From Pteria penguin (taxonomy: Eukaryota > Mollusca > Bivalvia > Pterioida > Pteriidae), in NCBI GenBank assembly GCA_035048485.1, contig CM068587.1, positions 30,861,001 to 30,925,000 of the forward strand: 64,000 bases of DNA, in the 5' to 3' direction. A program made the translations under genes and the position numbers. Within the stretch, counting starts at the first letter, position 1, and each line of letters begins with the position of its first letter. Positions 23,306 through 34,198 of this stretch are shown piece by piece. The notes beneath the pieces are model-generated. The model was not told where the DNA came from and searched no databases. It saw only the letters and a program-made list of their open reading frames with translations.

Positions 23306-26300
23306 CTAATGTAAATACACTTCATGTAGCTCCTCCCCACTGTCGCTATCATCATCCTCTAGAGTATGGATTGTGGGGGTGTTTGACTTCATTGTGAGTA
23401 CAGGAGTAGTAGCTATAACTGGAACTTCAGTTAATAGCTCCCCATCCTCATCATCTGATCCTGAAGGTTTCTCTGACTCTAGTGTCCCAGATAATCTGCT
23501 CATTTTCCCTGTACTTTGACCCACCTCTTCAAGCGCTTGTTCCAAGACTCTGTAATCTTCATCTGTCTTAACAGTATCTTTAATATCAGAATCTTCTTTT
23601 TGTGATTTTAATGTTGAGGAATTTGATGATGATCCCTGCTGACTGCTGGTCTCTGTTTCCTCCTCCACTTCGGATTCCTCAGAAGTTGTATCACTCGCAG
23701 AGCTGTCTTTCTTTGATTTTCTTGTAGAATCCACTTGCCTTGATGTAGTCCCCAGAGCATCTGCTTTAGAGTCCATAGTTTTGATACTGTCATTGTCACC
23801 TTCATCATTATCATCTATGTACTGATTTATTGTTAACTTGGTAGAATCATTGACATTGTTTTCATCTAAAATTATTTTCCGTAATTCCACAGGATAGTTT
23901 TCTATGAGATGCAGAATCAGCTGAAATACAGATGAAACACTGTCATGAGAAGTTTACAAACAAACCAAAGTAATAATGTTAAAATATTAATTAAGATCTA
24001 TTAACACTAGTGCAACTGCATGCTATGACTTGGAATATATACAAAAACATTATGAAATTAACGAAAAGAACATGTTTAATAATAAAAATATGAGACAAAT
24101 TCTGTTCTACCTGAGCTGTACTTTCCGTTATTCCAGTCCCTTCTAAGTCTAGAACTTGGATCTTTCTGTTAGATGCCAAACCCACAAGAAGACAACTTGC
24201 TGCAAAATCTTCTAACTTGTTATAATCCACATACAGCTCTCTCAGAGTACTACAGGCTGCAACAGCTAACCCAAACTTAGTCCATGCCTGCACAGACACA
24301 CGACTGTTACCACTCAAAGATAAGTCTAATAAACCTACAATCAAATAATTACATGTATAAAGACAATAAAAGTGTAAAAAATGTTTTATACCACTAGAAG
24401 TTTCTTGTATACCCGGTATGTGATTAAGAACACACTTTAATCATATATGTAACTACTTCAAACAAAGCCTGCACTTTAATAACCTTTTAAACTGACCTAG
24501 ATCAAAGCCAGATTAGTTTACTGTGATGGCATAATGATTGAAATGCTAAACAAGAGTCCCAAATGGGCCTATATCGCTCACCTGAGCACAAATTGCTTAT
24601 TTACAATAAAATGACAGCTCATTTCAATAGAAAATTTTGCTTTTTTTCTACAAGACTTTCTATAAAGTTTGGTGATATTTTGTGGAGTCGTTTTGAAGAG
24701 GTCCAAAATGTGTCAACCAATCAGAGCCAATAGCGGCCATCTTGGATTACGGATCGGCACGAAAAACACAAACTTGGTAGAGGACTTTGGGTACTTAATT
24801 CCTATGAGGTTTGGTGAAATTTTGTGCAGCGCTTCTGGAGAAAAAGTCCAAAATGTGTCAACCAATCAGAGCCAATGGTGGCCATCTTGGATTACGGATG
24901 GGCACGAAAAACACAAACTTGGTAGAGGACCTTGAGTACTAACTTCCTATGAGGTTTGGTGAAATTCTGTGTAGCAGTTCTAGAGAAGAAGTTGAAAATG
25001 CATCAACCAATCAGAGCCAATGGCGGCCATCTTGGATTACGGATGGGCACGAAAAACACACACTTTGTAGAGGACTTTGGGTACTTAATTCCTATGAGGT
25101 TTGGTGAAATTCTGTGCTGCGCTTCTGGAGAAAAAGTCCAAAATGTGTCAACCAATCAGAGCCAATGGCAGCCATCTTGGATTACGGATCGGCAGAAAAA
25201 ACACAAACTTGGTAGAGGACCTTGAATACTTACTTCCTATGAAGTTTATTGAAATTCTGTGCAGCGGTTCTGAAGACGAAGTTGAAAATGCGTCAACCAA
25301 TCAGAGCCAATGGCGGCCATCTTGAATTACGGATCCGCACGAAAAACACACACTTTGTAGAGGACTTTGGGTACTTAATTCCTATGAGGTTTGGTGAAAT
25401 TCTGTGCTGCGCTTCTGGAGAAGAAGTCCAAAATGTGTCAACCAATCAGAGCCAATGGCAGCCATCTTGGATTACGGATGGGCACGAAAAACACAAACTT
25501 GGTAGAGGACCTTGAGTACTTACTCTCTATGAGGTTTGGTGAAATTCTGTACAGCGGTTCTGGAGAAAAAGTCCAAAATGTGTCAACCAATTAGAGCCAA
25601 TGGCGGCCATCTTGGATTACAGATAGGCATGAAAAACAAAAAATTGGTAGAGGACCTTGAGTACTAACTTCCTATGAGGTTTGGTGGAATTCTGTGTAGC
25701 GGTTCTGGAGAAGAAGTCCAAAATGTGTCAACCAATCAGAGCCAATGACGGCCATCTTGGATTACAGATTGGCACGAAAAACACAAAATTGGTAGAGGAT
25801 CTTGAGTACTTACTTCCTATGAGGTTTGGTGGAATTCTGTGTAGCGGTTCTGGAGAAGAAGTTGAAAATGTGTCCACCAATCAGAGCCAATGGTGGCCAT
25901 CTTGGATTAAGGATCGGCACGAAAAACATAAATTTGGTAGAGGACCTTGAGTACTTACTTCCTATGAAGTTTGGTGAAATTCTGTGCAGCGGTTCCGGAG
26001 AAGAAGTCGAAAATGTAGAAGAGCTAATGACGGACGGACGACAGACGGCTCAGGTGAGCTAAAAAAAAGTTTCTGAAGATCTGATGCTCCAAACCGTAGC
26101 CAATGTTTAAGTTTTCGAAAAGATCCTAGTCAAGGTCAAGGTCAAACTGTCACAAGAAATCAAAGTCTCTTACTGTTCACAAGTTATGGTCAATGTTGAG
26201 TGTTCAGAAGTTGAAGATTTTGCAACTTGCAGCAAAAAACTATATGCCCATCAGTCTTCAATTCTGAGGACAAATAAAAGGATTTAACGTTATGAATTTA

Positions 26301-28245
26301 AAGGGAATAAACATGATTAATTCACCTACCTGGTTTTCCTTCATTATCTGGTAAAAGATCACATATAGCATGCAGAGATTTATCTCCCAAATCACAGTCA
26401 CCTACATCTAAGGAGACAATCCTAGGATGTTTAGACAGAACTTTACACAATTTTATCGTTCCTTCATCTCCAAGAGGATTCCCATGTATACTGAAAAAGG
26501 ATGAACCTGGTATTCAATAACCCAAAAAATGCTAATTATATACAGTAACCTATAATGTGTATTAAATGTGTTGTAATATTGCTAATTTTACAAAATAGTA
26601 ATGTGTAAAGAGAAAAATATGAGTTATACATAAAAGACATCAGTAAACATAGAAAACCGCAGTTGCTTATCTGGAAAAAATCAGAATAACACTATCTATT
26701 CAGTGATGTCAGAACAGTATCGTCCTAATTATGCAAGATAAAATTCCATTGATGACTGTCGATGGCGAAAATAATGACTCTAGATCTGGTTCAACCCTGG
26801 TCCTTCTGCAATTTATGCCAAAACTCTGTTGGAGAATAAGAATGGCCTTGTCTGTCACACTCCTCCCCTACCAGTATGAGGTTTCCAGAAAACCCCTAAA
26901 AGCCAGTCATTCATAAAGTTGCCTCCAAACAAATACTGTCTGGTCTGTAAAAAGTTGTTGGTATCCCCAAACATGTAACAGACTGAGGGAAATGATGCCC
27001 AAAGTGGGACTAGAATTTGAGCCATATTTCATACCATGCTGATGTGAATCCAACTCTGAACTACTTGAGCTGACAATATGTTGACTCTGTCTGCTACATA
27101 CTACATGTACATGTTTAAAATCATCATATTCAACCATGAACAAGGGCACAATCGAATTATAAGAGCAATACCATTTTTAAACATTTGAAATCTACAGTAA
27201 CTAATATATCTACGATTTTTCTAGGTGATAAATTACACTGAGGGATATAAAGAATGCTAGACGTTTCGGTACAAGGATGTTTCGGTACAAGGATGTTTTG
27301 GTACATAAGAAAGACGTTTTCGGTACAAATAAAGACGTTTTGGTACAAGTAAAGACGTTTTGTATATTTTAGTCTATGTGTGACATGAGACGGCAAGTGT
27401 GACTAGCCAAACAGGTGACACTTACTGCTATAGACACATGGGTTAACTTTATTAAAGGACGAAGGCCCAAATGTATATGTATAAGTAAACTTCGTCAAGC
27501 AATATTTCATATCCTCGTTAAAAAGCTCCGTAAGAAACTTGCACCTTCCGCATCGTTAACAAATGAGTTTTACCTTTAGGCACTTCAAGAAAAATGCAGT
27601 TAACGTCCATGCAAAAGTCAGTAAGTCAGCATGGCACATTTCCGTAACAGTTTTCTAGTGCTTTTTACTTTCTTCTTGATAGATTGTCATAATATCCATT
27701 TTAATTTGTTTCTGTACTGATATTTAGGTACCTGTACTGAAACGACCAAAATCATGTACCAAAATGACCTATTTTTGTGTACCGAAATGTCCTTGTACCG
27801 AAACGTCCTGCACCCGATATACGGTAAGTACCAAAATTATTTCAAACTCAAAGAATCAATACAAGATGCTTATTATATAAAGAAGGTCGATCTTTATTCT
27901 GACAGACGAAGTTGAAAGCCCAAATCAATATCAGTAACTCCAAATCATGAATAATTTACAGTAAATATATACTTACAACAATGCGACGAGAGATCGATTG
28001 GTCTGCAATGCCTTACACAGATTGTCGATCCTCTTGGCATTTTTCACAACCCCTAAGCTCAAACTAAGTTGTAGTAGATGTTCACTTTTTCCAACTGCCT
28101 TTAAAAGACTATTATATCCTTTGTCACTTATTTCGCATTCTCTTAAAGACAGTATGCGCAGGCAATCCTTGGCAAGGTTCTCGCATATATCATTGATGCG
28201 ATTTGTGTCTAGTTTTTCTTCCAATATTTGAATTGCAGAAACCAT
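23306..28245 (-). CDS. LRRC73: LRRC73-like leucine-rich-repeat protein (4 exons)
   Basis: Coding exons on the minus strand: 28245-27977, 26490-26330, 24334-24111, 23920-23306; phases match and give 422 residues. An in-frame TAG lies eight codons upstream of the ATG. Consecutive leucine-rich repeats read LRILSLRECEISD, LVALFIHGNPL, IVSLDVGDCDLGD, LLDLSLSGN, LRELYVDYNKL and IQVLDLEGTGITESTAQ. These match the vertebrate LRRC73 arrangement of RNI-like repeats. After residue ~240 it runs into a Ser/Glu/Asp-rich low-complexity tail, making it about 100 residues longer than the human protein; that tail is probably disordered. Molecular function is not established. Intron 1 holds a GGTAC-rich element and intron 2 a 145-bp tandem array. 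It shares a 267-bp promoter interval with the homeobox ORF. Confidence 0.88.
24549..26068 (-). mobile_element. Element with internal 145-bp tandem array (LRRC73 intron 2)
   Basis: The left end ACAAGAGTCCCAAATGGGCC with ATCGCTCACCTGAGC and the right end CTCAGGTGAGCTAAAAAAAA are, inverted, the same termini as the element at 47229-49810. GACGGACGACAGACGG lies just inside the right end. Between them ACCAATCAGAGCC recurs at 24716, 24861, 25006, 25151, 25296, 25441, 25586, 25731 and 25876: nine copies with an exact 145-bp period. ORFs of ~89 codons over it are repeat artefacts. Confidence 0.92.
27259..27815. mobile_element. Inverted-repeat element with GGTAC-rich ends (LRRC73 intron 1)
   Basis: The left end holds five tandem copies of GACGTTTYGGTACAAG-like units (27262-27360). 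The right end holds their inverse (GTACCGAAATGTCC, TTGTACCGAAACGTCCTG). The arms GACGTTTCGGTACAAGGA pair almost exactly. No transposase ORF is present, so it is a non-autonomous DNA element. Confidence 0.8.
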
Positions 28246-28512
28246 TTCTGTTGAATATTCTTGTAATGTCTACCTTAACAACCCTTTTAGAGCTATCTGA
28301 ACTGGACTAAAGTGTAAATGTAAGGTACAAGTGACGTGCCTAGCATTATCTTCGTAAATAATTAACTGCAGCAAGCTTGAAAGTGAAACCGGAAATGCAA
28401 GTAACCACAACAATACAGGTGCGAAGTGAAATTATTGGCAAACTCTGATTGGCGAAAAATTATATCGAGACTTATTCGCGGGTGTTTTTTTAAACATATT
28501 TTATGTATCGAC
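28246..28512. promoter_or_regulatory. Candidate bidirectional promoter interval
   Basis: 267 bp separate the LRRC73 start codon (minus) from the homeobox start codon (plus). No classical TATA box is obvious. The assignment rests only on the head-to-head geometry. Confidence 0.4.
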
Positions 28513-28938
28513 ATGCGAAAACGAACTAAACTTACACAAAACGATATATATCAATTGGAGGTGATATTTTCAACACATCGTTGGCCAAGTAGAGAGATTA
28601 AGAAGAAATTGGCAATGAAACTAAAGAAACATGAAGTTATCATTAGCACTTGGTTCCAGAACAGAAGAGCAAGAAGTAGAAGGCGTCGGTATTGTAATAA
28701 AGATGAACATTCAGTTACTTCAAACACCTGGGATAAAGCAATTTTCCATGAAGTAAAAGATGAGTCCTCAAGAAAATATAGCGCAAAGTCTCTTAGTGCA
28801 ATGTCTACGAAAACTTTGGGCAAAGGACAAGAAGTATATGGTGATTCAGAAATGGAGACTAACAAAGATTCCGATGACTGGGAAATGAATGGTTTCTCGG
28901 GGAACTGGAATATTCCAATGGTTAGATTTTTTTTATAA
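28513..28938 (+). CDS. Divergent homeobox protein
   Basis: A 141-residue frame starts MRKRTKLT; the homeodomain occupies about residues 2-61. Helix 1 reads QLEVIF, the loop/helix-2 start is WPSREIKKKLA, and the recognition helix is STWFQNRRARSRRRR, carrying the invariant W, F, N and R residues with Gln at homeodomain position 50. The C-terminal half is Ser/Lys/Glu-rich with no recognised motif. The homeodomain starts at the first Met, which is unusual; the frame stays open upstream to a GTG at 28426 but without ATG, so either the N-terminus is minimal or an upstream exon is missing. The class (PRD-like or lineage-specific) is undecided. It would act as a nuclear DNA-binding regulator. A weak GT after codon 136 (28920) would permit splicing, in phase, to the exon at 32515; this is speculative. 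Confidence 0.75.
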   Translation: MRKRTKLTQNDIYQLEVIFSTHRWPSREIKKKLAMKLKKHEVIISTWFQNRRARSRRRRYCNKDEHSVTSNTWDKAIFHEVKDESSRKYSAKSLSAMSTKTLGKGQEVYGDSEMETNKDSDDWEMNGFSGNWNIPMVRFFL

Positions 28939-30125
28939 AGACAAAAATGGAGAATAAACCCAAGTATTATCCTTTAGCAAATGTCACAGCTCTAGATATA
29001 TAACAAGGGCGGATCCAGGTTTTGGAGTATGTGTGTGTTTGGGGTGGGTGGTCAGGTGAGGGGTCTCGGAACCGATTCTAGGAATCCAGCATGTCAAGGA
29101 CGAATCCGTGATTGAGACCCCCGGAAGTTCATGCAATCGGCAGTGGCGTAGCTAACTTAAAATTTTGGGTATTTAACTTGAAAAAAGGCGAGGGCTTTGG
29201 GGTCGCCACTCCCAAGTGGGTCAAGGGTGAATCCCTGGTATTAAGGAGGGTCAGAGTGAGGTGGCGATACTCCTCGAAACCTCTTTTAGCAGTTTGATAT
29301 ATTTAAAGAAATCCATACAAGCAGTCCGAACTGTAGAATTTCTTTTACAAGAACTGTATTCATTCAAATACATTTATAATAGATCTTTGTCCTATACATT
29401 TTTGTGCATTAATTTCCGTTTTTGCGTAATTTTAGGGCCCAAAAATGCTACATTTCACTTCATTTAAACGTACTAAGTCAGTATCGCAGCTGCCGTTTAA
29501 TGAAGCTTTGTTATTCTTTTTGTACCTGTGATGGACTTGTCATACAGTGGAGTCAGATCTGGTCGTTTTACAAATTTGACGCACTGTATCGCAAAATCCA
29601 CCATCATTCTTAGCGTATTCTTGCGTACATTACTTATAGTAGACAGTACCGAAGCATCTATAGGCCAGCGAATCAGTATAAAAAAATTTGGAAAAGGAAT
29701 TGCGAAGTATCATGAATGCTTTTCAGTCCAGAGAGGGGCTTGTTTTTTCTTGTTATTTTAGGATGGGTGTGTGAACGTCCCCTCCCCTTCTCTGAATCCG
29801 TCTGGGGCATTGTATAATGTTCGCAAGTTGTGAATGTGAAGTCAAAGTAACACAGAATATGCTGGTTCACGACATCAGATTGCAAAAAAGTGTAAAAAGT
29901 GTATAGCGAACAAGATATCAGAGAAAACCATTCAGTAATTTATTAACAATATAGAGTACTGTAAAAATCAATGTCAAATTCAAATTCATTAATAGTAAAT
30001 AATGTGTATTTTAAAACGTAGATTGATTCTGAAAGATTCTAAATCACTAGGTCTGGTCATCTACGTATCATGTTAAGAATAAAAGCCCTTATTCTAGCAG
30101 GCTGTAAGTATATCCATCTTCTTAC
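28939..30125. other. Intergenic, nothing firm
   Basis: ACAAGGGCGGATCCAGG at 29004 begins a text also seen in worn form near 55999 (GTTGGATCAAGGATTTCCGA), so it may be an old repeat. Remaining ORFs are short and featureless. Confidence 0.4.
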
Positions 30126-30129
30126 TATA

Positions 30130-30290
30130 AACAAACCATCCTCGTAGCCGAGAGGTCATGGGTTCGAGTTCACCCGGTGCTCATCCGCGTCCTGTCTTTA
30201 GCATAAAGAAGACGAGGCCGAGTTCTTACATGTAGTTACTGTGCACTAATATTGGGGGTAATGTAAAATAATGGAACAAAACAAACCTCG
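30130..30290 (+). mobile_element. Degenerate SINE
   Basis: CCTCGTAGCCGAGAGGTCATGGGTTCGAG, read as head and B-box, is followed by GCGTCCTGTCTTTAGCAT and a tail with GGGTAATGTAAAATAATGG. It is heavily worn. Confidence 0.55.
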
Positions 30291-30493
30291 AGCGGGGTTA
30301 TGACGTCAGCTCATCTGTAACCATCAGAGTTATAAACAACATATGTTGTCTGCAGGTACATAGATAGTAAAGTGTGTCTACAACCAAAACATCTGCAAAG
30401 CGGTCCGCCTTGTGCGATATTAAGTCTACAGAACAATCTTTTGACGCAACAATTGACAAATGTCTTAATAGTCCTCCGAAGGGAAGTGTCATA

Positions 30494-30683
30494 AAACAAA
30501 GAACAATTAACTCAGTATTCACAATATTTCGGTCTCCTGACCTTCTTCTATTGAATTTTATTGGTATTGGTGGCTTAAGCTATGTAATATCCATCATATT
30601 AAGCCACCAATACCAATAAAATTCACTAGAAGAAGGTCAGGAGACCGAAATATTGTGAATACTGAGTTAATTGTTCTTTGTTT
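30494..30683. repeat. Near-perfect 84-bp inverted repeat
   Basis: The arms 30494-30577 and 30600-30683 pair with only one mismatch seen, around a 22-bp loop. AATTGACAAATG occurs on both sides (30451-30462 and 30684-30695). The left copy is 31 bp from its arm, whereas the right one touches its arm. ORFs in both arms are mirror images. Confidence 0.92.
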
Positions 30684-31384
30684 AATTGACAAATGGTTCG
30701 CCTCTATTGACGTCACTGCCTCAATGTCAATGGCTTTAATGGCCGTTTTCAAAACGTTTAGGTCCTGAATATCATTCATTCTGCAATTACAATTTAACCA
30801 CAACTAAGTACCGTTTTTGTAATACCCGAATTTTTTAAAGAATCAGAATACGTGTTATATGCGAAGCATTTTTGGCCTTTAAAATGACATTTAACATGAC
30901 TTTGACCTTCACTTGGTAGTGCAATCCATCAAAATTAAGTTTCCTGGTAAGTTTCAGGAGGGTATGTCATTAAATAAGAAAGTAAAACACGTAGTCATTA
31001 TCTGATTTCAAGTGTGACTTCTACCAAAGAGATAGACGGACGTACACACGCACGCTAGCATGTGTGTCGACTGAGTAATCCCTATGCTCGTAGGCAACTC
31101 AAAACCATATCTCTCTACCCCATATAATCAAGAACTCCTTTGCAAAAATGTTATGAAAATCAGTGTATATTTCAATACAATATCCACGCTACAGAAGTAT
31201 AGTTCTGGTTCCTGTTTTACTAAGCAACTTCAGAAAATTCTTTAATATTTGCTACTTGAAATTCGTGTTTATATGCATAAAATTCTCAGACATTATGATT
31301 AAGTTTTGGACACTTCATAGCTTAATGCCTATTTTAATCAAATTATTGAGTGAAGCTGTCATCGTTTAATACAGGAAACGGAGC

Positions 31385-31800
31385 CGGCAAAAATTTATGA
31401 ATTTCCGTAAGCTACTATATAAACTTACGACTAATATTTCTCTTACGAAGAAACTTACGAACTCGTTCTGTTTCACCACAAAAAAAAAAAAAACAAAAAA
31501 ACAAAAAAAAAAAAAAAACAAAACAAAAAAAAAAAAAAAAAACTTACAAAATTCGTAGTAAAATATTGTTCGTAACTTTACGACTGATTAACACCAAGTA
31601 ACTAGAAGTAATATAAGTATAAACTTTTTGTCGCAAGTTGAAATTACAGTACACAAAGATGACTACCTTTTTCATTTTATTCTATGAAGATCGAGGATTA
31701 ACACTACAACGCGTTCGTAAAAAGGACTTATTAATTAAAAATTCACTTAAGAAGTTCGTAAGTTAAAACACTTACAACAATTCGTAAGTTTTTTGTTTGT
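31385..31800. mobile_element. Element with repeated TTACGAA motifs
   Basis: ACTTACGA or its inverse TTCGTAAG recurs about a dozen times, clustered at 31405-31460 and 31545-31790, around a 75-bp A-rich tract (31480-31540). Ends such as ATTTCCGTAAGC and ATTCGTAAGTTTTT are inverse. It is likely a MITE with sub-terminal repeats. Confidence 0.6.
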
Positions 31801-32514
31801 TTGTGAAAAGGACTACTGATGCTTGCCGAGACAAGCATTCATGTTAAAAAAACTTGTAAATTAAAAGAAGCAGAACAGTCAAAATACAAGTGCAATTTCA
31901 TTCATTTTTCTTTTCTTTTAAATGATCAAAATCATATCAAACTACACAAATGAAACTGAATATTATATTGCCGACGGGGTAGCCTTCTCCCCCTTTTCTC
32001 CTCCACCCTTCCGTCTCTTGTCCCTTTCACTCCCTCTTCCCTCACCTTGCCTCCCTCTCACCCTGTCCGCGCCCTCTATATTGGTAAATCAGGTATTTTT
32101 CTTTTTATGAACAGCAGGGGTTGGAAGTTGAATTTACTACGGTTACCGTAACTTTTGTACTTTATGCCAGACTATCTCCTTAAATTGGTTGCATCAAATT
32201 CCAATTTACAACCGGTCACACCGTCTCATCCCATCTGTATCCACCAATAGTCAATCTGCACAAGTCGAACCTGCATGTTTCCTTCACCTTTCAAAATGTT
32301 GGTCAAAATGAGAGGCGGGGGAGGGGGGGGGGGCACAAACCCACTTGTGCCCCTCCACTTGCAAATGCATGGCCCTTCTCCTACGCCCTTGTATGTTCTA
32401 TATCACTGTCTCCAATGTGGGTCCATATAGAATACATGTGTACACACGAAATACTAATATTATGTCTTAACAGGAATTGTAAATGAACTCTCATTTTTAA
32501 TTTGTTTCATTTAG
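31801..32514. other. Intergenic or intronic, low-complexity tracts
   Basis: A pyrimidine-rich tract (31985-32070) and a G-run (32310-32332) are the only notable content. The interval leads into the acceptor of the exon at 32515. Confidence 0.4.
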
Positions 32515-32706
32515 GCTGCGGGACTTGATATGGAGAGTTATCGACGCTTGGTCCACATGGCGGCAGCAACAGAGGGCACTCTGAGTCCACACAATGCTAG
32601 ATACAATGACGCTTGCAGAGACGCTTTCCAGGGAATCGAAGTGCAGAATGGTCGAATTATATACAAAAGAGACGTAGGCTTTAGTGTGCTAATTGATAAT
32701 AAATAA
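32515..32706 (+). CDS. Probable terminal exon of an unassigned gene
   Basis: The acceptor TTTGTTTCATTTAG is followed by a 63-residue open frame with clearly higher GC than its surroundings, ending in TAA at 32704. It encodes LDMESYRRLVHMAAATEG, then HNARYNDACRDAFQG and GRIIYKRDVGF. Composition and codon use look coding, but I do not recognise the protein. The upstream exon is not identified. The homeobox ORF ends at a position that could join in phase, but its donor would be weak; an independent gene is equally possible. Confidence 0.5.
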   Translation, partial: AAGLDMESYRRLVHMAAATEGTLSPHNARYNDACRDAFQGIEVQNGRIIYKRDVGFSVLIDNK

Positions 32707-33051
32707 TATTCTCAGATGTATATTTGAAGATATGTACGAAATGCACCTGCAAGTCTGAGTACATATCATAATGCATATAATGAGAAACGTTGAAGAAAAT
32801 TGTAATAAAAATGCGAATGTTGTATACCTTTGTTGGTTGTAATGAAAATAGGAAATGCAATGTATTATCATATCACTTTTTTGCCCAGTAATGTTTTATG
32901 CAGATGATGGAGAAGTAGTCCGATTGGGGTTATCAAACATGCATTGATAGGAATGTAACGTGGAAGCTCTCGAGAAAGTCTGATCTAGAGTACATCTGGC
33001 AGTGACGTAGCCACTATACACTTACATGTTCGAGCATGTACATTGTTTTAT

Positions 33052-33320
33052 TAATTGATTGAATATTGTTTTAGGTCATTCCACGATTATTTCACGTATG
33101 TGGTGACGGCATCTGCCAGATGCATACAAATTTACACCTTTGCAACGGACACACCCGTAGCAGTGAGGATCTTTTACGTGCAAGACCTATCATGACACGG
33201 GACCTCGGTTTTTACTGTCTCATCCGAAAGACAGAACACCGGTGCGCCCATGACGGGAGTCGAACCCGGGACCTGTCGATCACGAGCCGAGCACCTTATC
33301 CACTAGGCCACACCGGTTTC
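33052..33320 (-). mobile_element. tRNA-derived SINE, full length, minus
   Basis: Read on the minus strand it runs from ACCGGTGTGGCCTAGTGGAT through GGGTTCGACTCC to the tail at 33060. The flanks ACATTGTTTTAT (33040-33051) and ACATTATTTTAT (33321-33332) form a 12-bp target duplication. Confidence 0.92.
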
Positions 33321-33332
33321 ACATTATTTTAT

Positions 33333-34015
33333 CTTTAAAGCGTAAAATACGCAGAAAGTTGACCAGTATGGTACAGAATGTCGCAATTCACCAGTAGACT
33401 ACTTTTAGGTCCTGGTACGTGCCGAAAGGGCACCCATCTACGCTACTGATTTGCAATTGCTTCCATGCTAAAAGCAGCATAGAAATCAATGTCAGGGGCA
33501 TTCGGAGACATGTAAATATAGTTTTGTGATTGCAATTAGCAATGAAACGTAATTTTTCACGTCAAAGTTCGGATGAAATTGACACGAGAACAGATGTTAT
33601 AAAGGAACAACCATTCTATAAGGGGGGAGAGGGCTTTGAAAACATCCCGGCTTGAATGTCTTGTAAAATCAATCAGTCAATTGTCAGAATAAAATATTAT
33701 AACAAGATATGTATTTTCCAGATCTTAATATTCCCTTCTTTATATGTTTCTTTTCTATTATAATAAAAGAAGTGCTCCTCGACAATTCAGCACTTTTTAT
33801 TAACGAAAAGTTTCGTCCTGTGCTTCAACTCATTAGAATACCCATTTTTACGACTGGATTGATAAGGCTTCTAATGAATTGCATGGATTTAATTCTGGGG
33901 TGTTCTGATGTGACAAAAATTCCATATAATCCCAAATCACTTAATCCGGGGATCTCCAAAAGTGTCTTGCATATTGATATTCCTTGCATTGATATTCCTA
34001 ATATTCATTGAATGC
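33333..34015. other. Intergenic, nothing recognised
   Basis: The plus ORF at 33709-34011 has no recognisable motif and sits in AT-rich DNA; it is not called as a gene. Confidence 0.4.
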
Positions 34016-34029
34016 CGAAACGGTCTAAC

Positions 34030-34195
34030 TCCATTGATAGCGAGGCTGAGAGGTCCTGGATGCGAGTCCACTCGAGGAATTGTCAGTTTCCTCTCTCTCG
34101 GATAAGGTTGTAAAATTCGCTGCACGGCAGACACCGTAAAAGGTCCCTCACTGTTTGGTTTGGTACGTTGCATAGTTAAATAGTATAGTTTCACG
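34030..34195 (+). mobile_element. Degenerate SINE
   Basis: GCGAGGCTGAGAGGTCCTGG, CTCTCGGATAAGG and AAAGGTCCCTCACTGTTTGG align in order with the SINE body. The head is largely lost. Confidence 0.6.
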
Positions 34196-34198
34196 CAT

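Noticed and set aside
24662..26016. CRISPR-like array
   Set aside because: Units are contiguous 145-bp monomers with no unique spacers, inside an animal gene intron.
24669..26062. Series of ~70-90-codon ORFs over the 145-bp array
   Set aside because: 145 is not a multiple of three, so the same text is read in shifting frames; the ORFs are repeat artefacts.
33709..34011. 100-codon plus ORF
   Set aside because: No recognisable motif, AT-rich composition like its surroundings, and its end overlaps a degenerate repeat.
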